Shown: positions 39,060 to 47,509 of the stretch, piece after piece
How positions within the stretch are numbered: the first letter of the stretch is position 1
Layout: every line of letters begins with the position of its first letter
Origin: Andeanibacterium sp036384795
Lineage (GTDB): Bacteria; Pseudomonadota; Alphaproteobacteria; Sphingomonadales; Sphingomonadaceae
Direction of reading: 5' to 3'
NCBI GenBank assembly: GCA_036384795.1
Contig: DASVLP010000056.1
Coordinates: 10,867 to 74,866, forward strand
Length of the DNA: 64,000 nucleotides
Translations under genes and position numbers: made by a program
Notes under the pieces: model-generated
What the model was told of the DNA's origin: nothing
The model's input: only the letters and a program-made list of their open reading frames with translations
The model's database searches: none

Positions 39060-40769
39060 TTATTTCTGAACTGCCGCAAGTGCGCCGGCAATGTTGGTCC
39101 CTGCCCCGGCTGCTCCTTGCGGGACCGTGAAGCCGAAGGTTCCAGCTATTTCCCTGCCATCGGGGCCATAGAACCGTGAGGTCAATGTTCCGTAGGAAGA
39201 ATCGGCTGGGCCGAAGCTGCCCTGCAACGTGTTCGAACGCGTGTCCAGCAAGCCTGCGAACGTGCTGGTGCCGAAATTGATCTGCGTGTTGGCGGAGGCG
39301 TCGCGACCCGCGAGAGTAAGAGCGCCTGTAAAAGTGTCGGACGAAAAGTTTACGTCCAAACTGGAGGTTCCCGACACGTCGTAGCGCAAATCGCCCGCCG
39401 TCCCGGTACCGTGGGCGATGCCGTCATAGCTCGCGCTGCCTGTCCTTGCCGCCATGGCGTACGAGGGGGACTCAAACCCATAGGCGAACCACAAGTCCGA
39501 GAGAGAAGTGCCGTCGTACACCGGTACTGTGCCGCTCCAATGGCCGAAGCTGGCATAAGTCAGTGCCAGTTCGGAATTGGACGATCCCGGCTTGTACAGC
39601 TCCAGAGTAACGTCCTGTGTACCATAATAGCTGTTCGGAAACGTCTTATGATAGGTGGTGAAATTATCCGCTCCGCTGATCTTGTCGTCAACGGTGAACT
39701 TGCCGCCAGATTCGTCGGAAAACGGTGGGCTAAAAGTAAACGTTTCTGAATTCAACCAATTCAACTGGCCCACCGAATTGTTCCCGAACTGCGCATAGAA
39801 CAACTGCTGCTGGGTCATGTCCAGAAACGACAGGTTGGCCGGCGTCAGCGACGCGCTCTGCTGCGCGACGATCGAGCCGGTCACCGATACGCCATCGGTG
39901 TTGTCGCCGCTGAACGATGCGCCCAGTTCCTGGCCTGAAGGGCCGTAGAGGCTACCGCTCAGCGTGGCCGCCACCGCGCCGTACTGGCCCTGGTAAATCG
40001 CCGTGCCGGAGAGCCCGGCGTCAGTAGACGAAAGCGTGCCCACCGTCGTCAGTTCGATACCGCCGCCAGTGGCGCCGTCACCTTTGACCAGACCATACTC
40101 GGAAAGGTCGCTTTGTCCGCTGAAGACCCGTTGTGCGAAATCAATGTCAAACTGGCCGGAGCCCTGGAAGGACAAGGGCTCCTCGCCCGGAGCGCTGACG
40201 GCCCCGAAAGCCTGAGTCGCGTAGGAGGCAGTGCCAGTACGCGGGGTTGCGGACGCGTTGGTGGGAAAGCCGTAAGTGAAGCTCGTCAGTTCCGTATCCT
40301 GCGTCGATCCGTTGCTCGAATTGCGCTGCAGAAGCCCCATGGCGACATATTGAGTGGTGATGTTGCTGTCATACCCTTTCGACATGAGCGTGAGGATCGC
40401 CCCGTCCTTCGAATAGATGGTGTCGTATTCGTCATGCGAGGTAATGTCGCCAGGCGCGAAGGCTTGGGAATAGCTGTCGGTCGAGACTGTATAGCCGTTG
40501 GTCTTCGCATCGTAAGCGATTGAAATCTTCGCCGGCTCGGCCGTGTTGCTGAACGCCGTGCCTGTCGTCTTGTCCCACGATGCCTTCAAGCCTGCAGCCT
40601 GGCCAGCGAAGCTTTGGCTGTATTGCAGGTTCGTGAGCGAGGTGTTGGTGGGAGTAGGTGTCGGCGTAGGCGTAGGTGTCGGCGTGCTCGCCACGGACCC
40701 GCCCCCGTCGCCGCAGGCCGATAGGAGCGCCATTGCCGCGGCACTCACCAGCAGGTGTCCGATTTTCAT
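39060..40769 (-). CDS. TbpB-like (transferrin-binding protein-like) surface lipoprotein
   Basis: This 569-residue protein has a lipoprotein signal (MKIGHLLVSAAAMALLSAC), then a Ser/Gly stretch and a (Thr-Pro)7 linker at about residues 31-46. Two similar halves follow, each ending in a TbpB beta-barrel-like repeat. FDIDFAQRVFSGQSDL with GLSGTAIYQGQYGAVAATL marks half one. LDVNFSSDTFTGALTL with FYGPDGREIAGTFGFT marks half two. TbpB/Slam-type lipoproteins are displayed at the surface and bind host or environmental ligands. Composition is visibly less GC-rich than neighbours, and Asn/Ser/Thr are abundant. The start has GGGGGGAAA upstream. No receptor or Slam gene is adjacent. Confidence 0.8.
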   Translation of the reverse strand: MKIGHLLVSAAAMALLSACGDGGGSVASTPTPTPTPTPTPTNTSLTNLQYSQSFAGQAAGLKASWDKTTGTAFSNTAEPAKISIAYDAKTNGYTVSTDSYSQAFAPGDITSHDEYDTIYSKDGAILTLMSKGYDSNITTQYVAMGLLQRNSSNGSTQDTELTSFTYGFPTNASATPRTGTASYATQAFGAVSAPGEEPLSFQGSGQFDIDFAQRVFSGQSDLSEYGLVKGDGATGGGIELTTVGTLSSTDAGLSGTAIYQGQYGAVAATLSGSLYGPSGQELGASFSGDNTDGVSVTGSIVAQQSASLTPANLSFLDMTQQQLFYAQFGNNSVGQLNWLNSETFTFSPPFSDESGGKFTVDDKISGADNFTTYHKTFPNSYYGTQDVTLELYKPGSSNSELALTYASFGHWSGTVPVYDGTSLSDLWFAYGFESPSYAMAARTGSASYDGIAHGTGTAGDLRYDVSGTSSLDVNFSSDTFTGALTLAGRDASANTQINFGTSTFAGLLDTRSNTLQGSFGPADSSYGTLTSRFYGPDGREIAGTFGFTVPQGAAGAGTNIAGALAAVQK

Positions 40770-41116
40770 TGATTTCCCCCCAACATCTGAACGGCGACTA
40801 TCGTATATCTGTGCACGGCGATCAAGCTGTCGCATCGATCTAGCTTTGGAATGGGCGCGAAGCGAAACGCGGCGGGGACGAGCCAGATTTTGCGTTCGTG
40901 ATACCGATAGTTTGGATGCCAAATACTCCTCCAGACGGACCTCAGGTCGCGGCGCCGCGCGAATCTTTCGGTCGATCCCGGAAATCATTTCCGACTCGCC
41001 GAAGAGTTACAGTGCGCAAGTGAAAACCAACCCAAGGACAGGTCTTCGTCAGGATGGCGTCAATGGGCCGAGCAGTAAGCGGCTTCAGCACCTCCTCAAC
41101 CCGCGTACCTACGCCC
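40770..41116. other. Intergenic region upstream of the TbpB-like gene
   Basis: This 347-base gap has no supported gene. On the minus strand a TTGATC/GATAGT pair with a 17-base spacer lies about 40-70 bases before the start codon and could be its promoter. The right end carries the second copy of the tRNA-Thr 3'-end repeat. GC content appears lower than in flanking genes. Confidence 0.5.
41073..41091 (+). repeat. Right copy of the tRNA-Thr 3'-end direct repeat (possible attR)
   Basis: CAGTAAGCGGC-TT-CAGCAC matches the tRNA-Thr 3' end copy at 17 of 19 bases, the two differences being the two bases in the middle. It lies just before the MFS gene end, so the segment between the copies (about 2.2 kb) holds only the TbpB-like gene. 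Confidence 0.5.
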
Positions 41117-42502
41117 TCAGGCAGGCACGTGGGCCAGACGCTCGGCAGCCAGACGGCGGGCGAACACCGCGAGCGCGACGATGCCCACAACCACGCCGGC
41201 CAGACAGAGCCCGGTGAAGCTGTAGCCCTGGAGCACGCCCGCGCGGTCGTGCAGGAACCACGCCGCGCCGACGTTGGGCGCGGCGACCGCGGCGAATTTC
41301 GCCATGAAGCTCGCCCATCCCCCGCCGGTCGAGCGGATCGCGCTCGGATAGTAGATGCTGGTGATCGAGATCACCGCCGCATGGCCGATGCCCACCAGGA
41401 TCGTGCCCAACATCACCACCGGAATGAACCACGGCCCGCTGGTGAGCCCCCAGCCGACCGCCAGCATTGCCGGCACCCCGAGCAGCGGCGCGAGTGCGAT
41501 CCACAGCGGCCCGCGCTTCTCGGTAAAGGCGAGCAGCAGGACTCCGCCGATCGCCCCGACCAGCCCGCCGATCGAGGCAATGTTGGTGCCCTCGATGCGG
41601 TTCACCCCCAACGTCTCGAGGAACACGATGCCGTAGCTCGCGCGCAAGTAGATCGCGAACGACGAGCAGAAATAGGTGAACCAGATGACCGGGGTGACCA
41701 GCACGAGCGCGCCCTTGAACAAGTCGGCGGTCTTGGCCCACGGCGTCTCGCGACCGGTCTTGCGCTCGTCCGGCAGGGTGAAACCGGTGTAGGGGATGTC
41801 CGCCGCGGCAGGATCGAACCGGCTCAGCGCCTTGCTGATGAGCGGCGCCGGCTTGCCCTTGGCGACCATCCAGCGGGCCGATTCGGGCAGCGTGAACAAC
41901 AAGACCAGCGCCAGCGCCCCGGTGCCGATCCCACAGGTGAAGAACACCGCCTGCCAGCCGTGGTGCGGCGCGAGCAAGTTGGTCACCTGGCCGGCAGCCG
42001 AGCCGCCGATGCTGAAGCCGAGCATGATGATGGTGACCGCGGTCGCGCGCTTGCCGGCGGGCATGCATTCGATGTTGAGCGACCACGCAGGCGCGAGCAG
42101 GCCGCCGATCGCCAGCCCGCCGAGCAGGCGCAGGACGATGATCGATTCGGGATTGGGCGCGAACCCGGTGAGGAAGGTCAGCAGCGCGCCGACCATCGTG
42201 CACCAGATGATCACCGGCCGGCGCCCGTAGAGGTCGGCGAGATACGAGCCGAACAGCGAACCGATCATCTGCCCGAGGAACGCCGCGGAGGTGACCAGGC
42301 CCATCATCGCGTCGGTAAGCTGCAGATCGTCGCGCAAGTATGGCAGGACGACCGAGATCAGCGCGAAGTCGAGCCCGTCGAACAGGGTCACGCACGAGGA
42401 GATCACCAGCAGCCAGACATGGAACCGGGTGATCCCGGTTCGTTCGAAGAAAGCCGTCACATCGAGCGTGTTCCCCGCAGGCACGTGCTCCTCGATGGAC
42501 AT
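41117..42502 (-). CDS. MFS transporter, aromatic acid:H+ symporter type
   Basis: This 461-residue permease has twelve predicted helices. The MFS loop motif GSYLADLYGRRPVI sits between helices 2 and 3. The early DGLDFALISVVLPYL matches the AAHS/sialate-type subgroup, in which the Asp in helix 1 is conserved. These transporters import aromatic or other organic acids with protons. The second repeat carries a less perfect loop (TEKRGPLW). ATG at 42502 is chosen (AGAGGAA upstream); one at 42520 is also in frame. The link to the catabolic cluster is positional only. Confidence 0.9.
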   Translation of the reverse strand: MSIEEHVPAGNTLDVTAFFERTGITRFHVWLLVISSCVTLFDGLDFALISVVLPYLRDDLQLTDAMMGLVTSAAFLGQMIGSLFGSYLADLYGRRPVIIWCTMVGALLTFLTGFAPNPESIIVLRLLGGLAIGGLLAPAWSLNIECMPAGKRATAVTIIMLGFSIGGSAAGQVTNLLAPHHGWQAVFFTCGIGTGALALVLLFTLPESARWMVAKGKPAPLISKALSRFDPAAADIPYTGFTLPDERKTGRETPWAKTADLFKGALVLVTPVIWFTYFCSSFAIYLRASYGIVFLETLGVNRIEGTNIASIGGLVGAIGGVLLLAFTEKRGPLWIALAPLLGVPAMLAVGWGLTSGPWFIPVVMLGTILVGIGHAAVISITSIYYPSAIRSTGGGWASFMAKFAAVAAPNVGAAWFLHDRAGVLQGYSFTGLCLAGVVVGIVALAVFARRLAAERLAHVPA

Positions 42503-42562
42503 TCCGGCAGTTCCTCTCATCCGTTTCCCGCGACCGAGGCTAACGGCAAAATCGCTAGCCTT

Positions 42563-43261
42563 CTATCCTTTTTCCCGCAGCCGGCCGCGGGTTCGCACAT
42601 ACGCATCGTGCAACAGGTCGTCGCGCGCAGCGGGCGCGAATTCGAAAACCGAAGTGCGGACGAAGTAACCACCGGCTGGATCGGTGCCGATCATGTCGCC
42701 GGTCCCGGCGAACGCGAGCTTTGCCCTCAGGCGAGAGACGTGGACTTCGACGCGGTTGGTCCCCGGATCGTGCTCCAGGCGCCATACCGCCTTCAGCAGC
42801 TGGCTGCGGGTGACGCGCACGCCGCGTTGTTCCGACAGGCGCCAAAACAGTTCGAACTCGCGGGGGAACAGGCCGATCCAGCGCCCCGCCACCAGCGCGT
42901 CGCGATGATAGAGATCGAGCGTCACCGGGCCGACCTGGCGCCGTCGCGGCATCAGGCCGGCCTGTGCATAGACCCGCTGTGCCCGCGCACCGAGCTCCGC
43001 GAGCCCGACCGTGCCGCACAATGCATCGGCGAAGCCTTCCGCCAGCAGCCGAGCGCGTTCCTCCGCGCGGTCCACGCCGAGCACGATCATCCGTTCGCGC
43101 CTCGGCCGGAAGTCGCGAACTGCGCCGAACTCTGTCAGGAGGGGGTATTCGGGCGCGCCGGAACCCGGCTCTCCGCCTTCCGCCAATCGCCAGCCGACCC
43201 GTCGCAAATCCCACTGCCATGGCGGGTCGACGCCCGCAGCAACCCATCCGAACGTTGCCAC
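42563..43261 (-). CDS. Winged-helix transcriptional regulator with degenerate receiver-like N-terminus
   Basis: This 232-residue protein has a C-terminal OmpR/PhoB-type DNA-binding domain at about residues 130-215: LFPREFELFWRLSEQRGVRV, RSQLLKAVW and NRVEVHVSRLRAKL, with wing GYFVRT. The N-terminal 110 residues resemble the size of a receiver domain, but the acidic pocket, the phospho-Asp and the Lys are not recognisable. It probably acts without phosphorylation or binds something else. A GTG at 43261 with GGAGG upstream is the likely start. No histidine kinase is adjacent. Confidence 0.75.
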   Translation of the reverse strand: MATFGWVAAGVDPPWQWDLRRVGWRLAEGGEPGSGAPEYPLLTEFGAVRDFRPRRERMIVLGVDRAEERARLLAEGFADALCGTVGLAELGARAQRVYAQAGLMPRRRQVGPVTLDLYHRDALVAGRWIGLFPREFELFWRLSEQRGVRVTRSQLLKAVWRLEHDPGTNRVEVHVSRLRAKLAFAGTGDMIGTDPAGGYFVRTSVFEFAPAARDDLLHDAYVRTRGRLREKG

Positions 43262-43365
43262 GCCACCCCCCTCCGCTCCCCCGTCTGGGCATCGCAACAG
43301 GTTAGCGCCGCCGGCGCAAGCTCGAAAACGACCGAAGTGGAGTTACCGCCGAAGACGGCCGCGGA

Positions 43366-44586
43366 TCACGCGGCGCTGGAGTTCACCCCCATCGAGGCAA
43401 GATAGCGCTTCACGTTGCGCGCCGCCTGGCGCAGGCGCTGCTCGTTCTCGACCAGTGCGATGCGCACGTAGCCTTCGCCGTCCTCGCCGTAGCCGACGCC
43501 CGGCGCGACCGCGACGTCGGCATGGGTGAGGAGCTGCTTGGAAAACTCCAGGCTGCCCATGTCCTTCAGCGCCGGCGGCAGCGGGGCCCAGGCGAACATG
43601 CTGGCCTTGGGCGGCGGCACGTCCCAGCCGGCACGGCCGAACGCCTCGACCATCACGTCGCGGCGCTTGTGGTAGAGCTGGCGGTTCTTCTCGACGATGT
43701 CCTGCGGGCCGTTGAGCGCGGCGCACGCGGCCGCCTGGATCGGGGTGAACGCCCCGTAGTCGAGGTACGACTTCACCCGGGTGAGCGCGGAAATCAGCTT
43801 CTGGTTGCCGACCGCGAAGCCGATCCGCCAGCCGGCCATCGAGAATGTCTTGCTCATGCTGGTGAACTCGACCGCGACATCCTTGGCGCCCTTGGCCTGG
43901 AGGATCGAAGGCGTCGGATTGCCGTCGTAATAGAGCTCCGAATAGGCGAGGTCCGACAGGATCCACACCTTGTTCTCTTTCGCCCAGTCGACCAGCTTCT
44001 GGTAGAACGCGAGGTCGACCGTCTCGGCGGTGGGGTTCGACGGATAGTTGACGATCAGCACGCTCGGGCGCGGCACGGTGAACGCCATCGCGCGCTCGAG
44101 CGAAGCCCAGTAGCGCTCGTCGGGCGTGGTCGGGATCGAACGGATCGTCGCGCCGGCGATGATGAAGCCGAAGGTGTGGATCGGGTAGCTCGGGTTCGGC
44201 GCAAGCACGACGTCGCCGGGCGCGGTCATCGCGGTCGCCATGCTGGCGAGGCCCTCTTTCGAGCCCATCGTGACCACCACCTCGAGCTCCGGATCGAGCT
44301 CGACCCCGAAGCGGCGGCCGTAGTAATTCGCCTGCGCGCGGCGCAGCCCGGGGATGCCCTTGGACTGCGAGTAGCCGTGGGCATCGGGCTTCTGGGCGAC
44401 CTCGCACAATTTATCGAGCACGTGCTGCGGCGGCGGCAGGTCCGGATTGCCCATGCCGAGGTCGATGATGTCTTTCCCCGCCTGGCGTGCTGCGTGCCGC
44501 ATCGCGTTGACTTCGGCGATGACATAGGGCGGCAGGCGCTTGATGCGGTAGAAATCGTCTTCCATGACCTCGATTGTTCCATTCAC
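43366..44586 (-). CDS. alaC: Alanine transaminase AlaC-type aminotransferase
   Basis: This 406-residue class I PLP aminotransferase is of the AlaC/YfdZ group and moves amino groups between glutamate and pyruvate or similar acids. The diagnostic N-terminus is DFYRIKRLPPYVIAEVNAM, then DLGMGNPDLPPP. NYPSNPTAETVDLAFY and the PLP-Lys region SMSKTFSMAGWRIGFAVG follow, with YVRIALVENEQRLRQA at the end. An internal ATG at 44565 (MEDDFYRIKR) is an alternative start. It is divergent from phaC. Confidence 0.93.
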   Translation of the reverse strand: MNGTIEVMEDDFYRIKRLPPYVIAEVNAMRHAARQAGKDIIDLGMGNPDLPPPQHVLDKLCEVAQKPDAHGYSQSKGIPGLRRAQANYYGRRFGVELDPELEVVVTMGSKEGLASMATAMTAPGDVVLAPNPSYPIHTFGFIIAGATIRSIPTTPDERYWASLERAMAFTVPRPSVLIVNYPSNPTAETVDLAFYQKLVDWAKENKVWILSDLAYSELYYDGNPTPSILQAKGAKDVAVEFTSMSKTFSMAGWRIGFAVGNQKLISALTRVKSYLDYGAFTPIQAAACAALNGPQDIVEKNRQLYHKRRDVMVEAFGRAGWDVPPPKASMFAWAPLPPALKDMGSLEFSKQLLTHADVAVAPGVGYGEDGEGYVRIALVENEQRLRQAARNVKRYLASMGVNSSAA

Positions 44587-44661
44587 GCGGCGGAATTGCA
44601 GCGTCGCGCCAATGTGAAGGAATCCGCCGCGTCGCGCAATTGCAGTATTGGGGGTGTTTGC

Positions 44662-44691
44662 AGGCTAACAATTTGCCGAATCGAGGCTAAC
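44662..44691 (+). repeat. Direct repeat AGGCTAAC in the phaC promoter region
   Basis: AGGCTAAC occurs at 44662-44669 and 44684-44691, 22 bases apart (about two helical turns). The second copy ends eight bases before the phaC ATG. A regulator dimer could contact both on one DNA face, but the second copy also overlaps the ribosome-binding area. Confidence 0.4.
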
Positions 44692-44699
44692 TTCCACTG

Positions 44700-46538
44700 A
44701 TGGCCGATACCGACCCCCCTGGCTCGCCCTGGAACCCCGCCGAGCTGTTCGCGGGAATGCTCAAGGCGCAAGGCGAGGCCGCCAATCAGGCGCTTGCCTG
44801 GGCGCAGGACGTGGGAGAGCTGCAGACGAAGTGGCTCGAGTTCCAGCAGCAGCAGCAATTGCCGGAGCGCCTGCCGCCGCTGATGACCGATCCGGCGCAA
44901 TGGCTCGGCTATCTCGAGGCGTTCTACAAGCACGTGCCGCTCGCCGATCCGGCGAAGCAGACCGAGCTGTGGCGCCAGACGCTCGACTTGTGGGGCAAAG
45001 TGCTCGCCGAGTATGACCTCGGGCCGCAAGCAGGCGAGGACCCGGACCCCCGGCATGTCGAGCTGCCGTTCAGGGACCGCCGTTTCGCCGATCCCAAGTG
45101 GCGCGAGCAGCCTGTGTTCGCGTTGCTCCATCAGACCTACCTGATGCTGGCGGAAAAGCTCCTCGCCTCAGTCGACGAGATGGAAGGCCTGTCGGACTTC
45201 GAGCGCGAGCAGTTGCGCTTCGCGACCCGCACGATGCTCGACGCGCTGAGCCCGGCGAATTATCCGATGGTCAATCCTGTGGTGCTCGAGCGCACGATCG
45301 AGCAGCACGGCGAGAACCTGATGAAGGGCATCGAGCGGCTTTCGGCCGACCTCGGCCGGGGCCAGCTGACCCACACCGACAACGCCGCGTTCAAGCTGGG
45401 CGAGAACGTCGCCGCGACGCCCGGCAAGGTGGTTTACGAGACCCGTCTGTTCCAGCTGATCCAATATGCGCCGGCAACCGAAGACGTGCTCGAAACGCCG
45501 CTGGTGGTGTTCCCGCCATGGATCAACCGGTTCTACATCCTCGACCTCAACCCCAAGAAGAGCTTCGTCAAATGGGCGGTCGAGCAAGGCATCACTTTGT
45601 TCATGGTGAGCTGGAAATCGGCCGACGAGACGCTGGCCGACATCACCTGGGACGATTACGTGCGCGCCCAGATCGAGGCGATCGACCATATTCGTCAGCG
45701 CCTGAAAGTCCCGGCCGTCCACGCGATCGGCTATTGCGTGGCCGGAACCACGCTGGCGGCGACGCTGGCGATCCTCGCGCGGCGGGGCGAGGCGGACAAA
45801 GTGAAGAGCGCGACGTTCTTCACCGCACAGGTCGATTTCGAGAAATCGGGCGAGCTCAAGCTGTTCGTCGACGACGCACAGCTCGAGATGATCCGCCAGG
45901 CGAGCCTCAAGGGCTTCCTCGACGGCCGCTACATGGCGGCGACCTTCAATCTGCTGCGCGGGCCCGAGCTGATCTGGAACTACGTGGTCAACAACTACCT
46001 GCTCGGCGAGGACTATCCGGCGTTCGACCTGCTCTACTGGAACAGCGACGTCACCAACCTGCCCGCCAGATGGCACCTCGATTACCTGCGCGATCTCTAC
46101 CGCGACAATCGCCTGGTCGTGCCCGACGCGATGCGCGCCGACGGCACGCCGATCGACCTCGGTCTGATCGAGACCCCGGCATATATCCAGGCGGGGCGCG
46201 AGGATCATATCGCCCCGGCCGAAAGCGTGTTTCGCCTGACCGGCGTGCTGTCCGGTCCGGTCCGCTTCGTGCTCGCGGGCAGCGGGCATATCGCCGGGGT
46301 GGTCAACCCGCCTTCGATGCGCAAGTATCAGTACTGGACCAACGAGGGCACGTTTGCCGATTTGGCGGAGTTCGCCGGCAGCGCCACCGAGCATGCGGGA
46401 AGCTGGTGGCCCGATTGGCTCGCCTGGCTCAAGGCGCAGGACGACACGGCCGTCCCCGCGGCCGGCAAGCGCAAACCGGGTGGACGCGGCGACAAAGTGA
46501 TCGAGGACGCACCCGGCCGCTACGTGCGCATGCGCTGA
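44700..46538 (+). CDS. phaC: Class I poly(3-hydroxyalkanoate) synthase PhaC
   Basis: This 612-residue enzyme polymerises 3-hydroxyacyl-CoA into storage polyester on granules. The alpha/beta-hydrolase core has the lipase-like box GYCVAG with catalytic Cys346, Asp502 in GREDHIAP and His530 in GSGHIAGVVNPP. The N-terminal third, ending in NYPMVNPVVLERTIEQHGEN, is the usual class I extension. PPWINRFYILDLNPKKSFV is the conserved substrate-side segment. Length is typical for class I. The phasin gene follows 126 bases later with its own promoter. No phaA, phaB or phaZ is in the window. Confidence 0.97.
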   Translation: MADTDPPGSPWNPAELFAGMLKAQGEAANQALAWAQDVGELQTKWLEFQQQQQLPERLPPLMTDPAQWLGYLEAFYKHVPLADPAKQTELWRQTLDLWGKVLAEYDLGPQAGEDPDPRHVELPFRDRRFADPKWREQPVFALLHQTYLMLAEKLLASVDEMEGLSDFEREQLRFATRTMLDALSPANYPMVNPVVLERTIEQHGENLMKGIERLSADLGRGQLTHTDNAAFKLGENVAATPGKVVYETRLFQLIQYAPATEDVLETPLVVFPPWINRFYILDLNPKKSFVKWAVEQGITLFMVSWKSADETLADITWDDYVRAQIEAIDHIRQRLKVPAVHAIGYCVAGTTLAATLAILARRGEADKVKSATFFTAQVDFEKSGELKLFVDDAQLEMIRQASLKGFLDGRYMAATFNLLRGPELIWNYVVNNYLLGEDYPAFDLLYWNSDVTNLPARWHLDYLRDLYRDNRLVVPDAMRADGTPIDLGLIETPAYIQAGREDHIAPAESVFRLTGVLSGPVRFVLAGSGHIAGVVNPPSMRKYQYWTNEGTFADLAEFAGSATEHAGSWWPDWLAWLKAQDDTAVPAAGKRKPGGRGDKVIEDAPGRYVRMR

Positions 46539-46559
46539 GCCGGCGGCTCTTCCCGACCA

Positions 46560-46580
46560 TTTTTGTGCAGTGCACAAAAA
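46560..46580. promoter_or_regulatory. Perfect 21-base palindrome (PhaR-like operator) upstream of the phasin gene
   Basis: Arms TTTTTGTGCA and TGCACAAAAA flank a single G, perfectly symmetric. It is rich in the TGC/GCA half-sites bound by the PHA-sensing repressor PhaR in other alphaproteobacteria. It stands directly before a promoter-like TTGACT. A looser TTGTGCGCTGCAACAA copy lies at about 46611-46626. The phaR gene is not in the window. Confidence 0.65.
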
Positions 46581-46584
46581 CCGC

Positions 46585-46612
46585 TTGACTTCGCATCTGC
46601 AGCGACTAATTT
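46585..46612 (+). promoter_or_regulatory. Probable sigma70-type promoter of the phasin gene
   Basis: TTGACT, 16 bases, then TAATTT, lying between the two TGC/GCA elements and about 55 bases before the phasin ATG. Repressor bound at either element would block it. Confidence 0.5.
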
Positions 46613-46664
46613 GTGCGCTGCAACAAGTACGTGCGCCAGCACGCCAGTGCAGGATGAGCAGGAC

Positions 46665-47333
46665 ATGGCAGACGATTCCGCGAAAGCCGCCAGTTCCGCC
46701 GAGCAGGCTTATGCCGCGGCGGCCGAGTCCGCTCCGGCGAAGGGCGCCGCGGCCGAGGTGAAGACACCGCAGGCGAAAGTAGCCGCGGCCAAGCCAAAGC
46801 CAACGCCCACCGGGACCGCGCCCGCCAAGGCTCCGGCCCGACCGATCAAGACCCCAATCCCTGAACCGAAACAAGTCTCGCAGACGAAGGAACCCGCCAT
46901 GGCTCAGCAAGCCGATTTCACCAACACCGTGACCGACGCGGTGGCCGAATTCCAGACCCGCGCCAAAGCCGCTTACGACAAGAGCGCCGCGGTTGCCGGC
47001 GAAGCGACCGAGTTCGCCAAGGGCAACGTCGAGGCCCTAGTCGAAGCGGGCAAGATCTACTCCGAAAACCTGCAGAACCTTGGCAAGGTTTATGCCGAGG
47101 ATGCCAAGGCCGCGTTCGAGACGCTGACCGCGGACCTCAAGGAATTCGCTGCGGTGAAGACCCCCACCGAGCTGTTCCAGCTGCAGAGCAGGCTGATGCG
47201 CCGCAACTTCGATTCGCTCGTCGCCTTCGGCTCGAAGTCGAGCGAGGCAGCGGTGAAGATCGCCAACGAGACGCTGGCGCCGATCTCGAGCCGGGTCAGC
47301 CTTGCGGCCGAGAAGTTCTCGAAGGCCGCCTGA
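46665..47333 (+). CDS. Phasin family granule-associated protein
   Basis: This 222-residue protein coats polyhydroxyalkanoate granules. The phasin domain spans about residues 79-222: TVTDAVAEFQTRAKAAYDKS, EATEFAKGNVEALVEAGKIY and TPTELFQLQSRLMRRNFDSL. The first 78 residues are an Ala/Pro/Lys-rich disordered extension. The internal ATG at 46899 (MAQQADFTN) matches ordinary phasin starts and has AAGGA seven bases upstream, so a short form may also be made. A strong terminator follows. It is probably controlled by the palindrome upstream. Confidence 0.92.
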   Translation: MADDSAKAASSAEQAYAAAAESAPAKGAAAEVKTPQAKVAAAKPKPTPTGTAPAKAPARPIKTPIPEPKQVSQTKEPAMAQQADFTNTVTDAVAEFQTRAKAAYDKSAAVAGEATEFAKGNVEALVEAGKIYSENLQNLGKVYAEDAKAAFETLTADLKEFAAVKTPTELFQLQSRLMRRNFDSLVAFGSKSSEAAVKIANETLAPISSRVSLAAEKFSKAA

Positions 47334-47386
47334 CGCCCTCAACCGAATCGTTCCGCCGGATCCTCTCCCCCGGCGGGGCGAACAAG

Positions 47387-47421
47387 CGGGCCGGCGAGCT
47401 TGAACGCTCGCCGGCCCGTTT
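47387..47421 (+). terminator. Rho-independent terminator after the phasin gene
   Basis: A 13-base perfect stem, CGGGCCGGCGAGC with GCTCGCCGGCCCG, surrounds a six-base loop and is followed by TTTCGC. It begins 54 bases after the phasin stop. Confidence 0.8.
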
Positions 47422-47509
47422 CGCGTTGCAGCCGCGTTAAGGTTTCCCGTGCCATTTTTTGCCCGCGCCATCTTGCGGCGCGGCGCGCGCGATACGATAA
47501 TTGTTGGCC

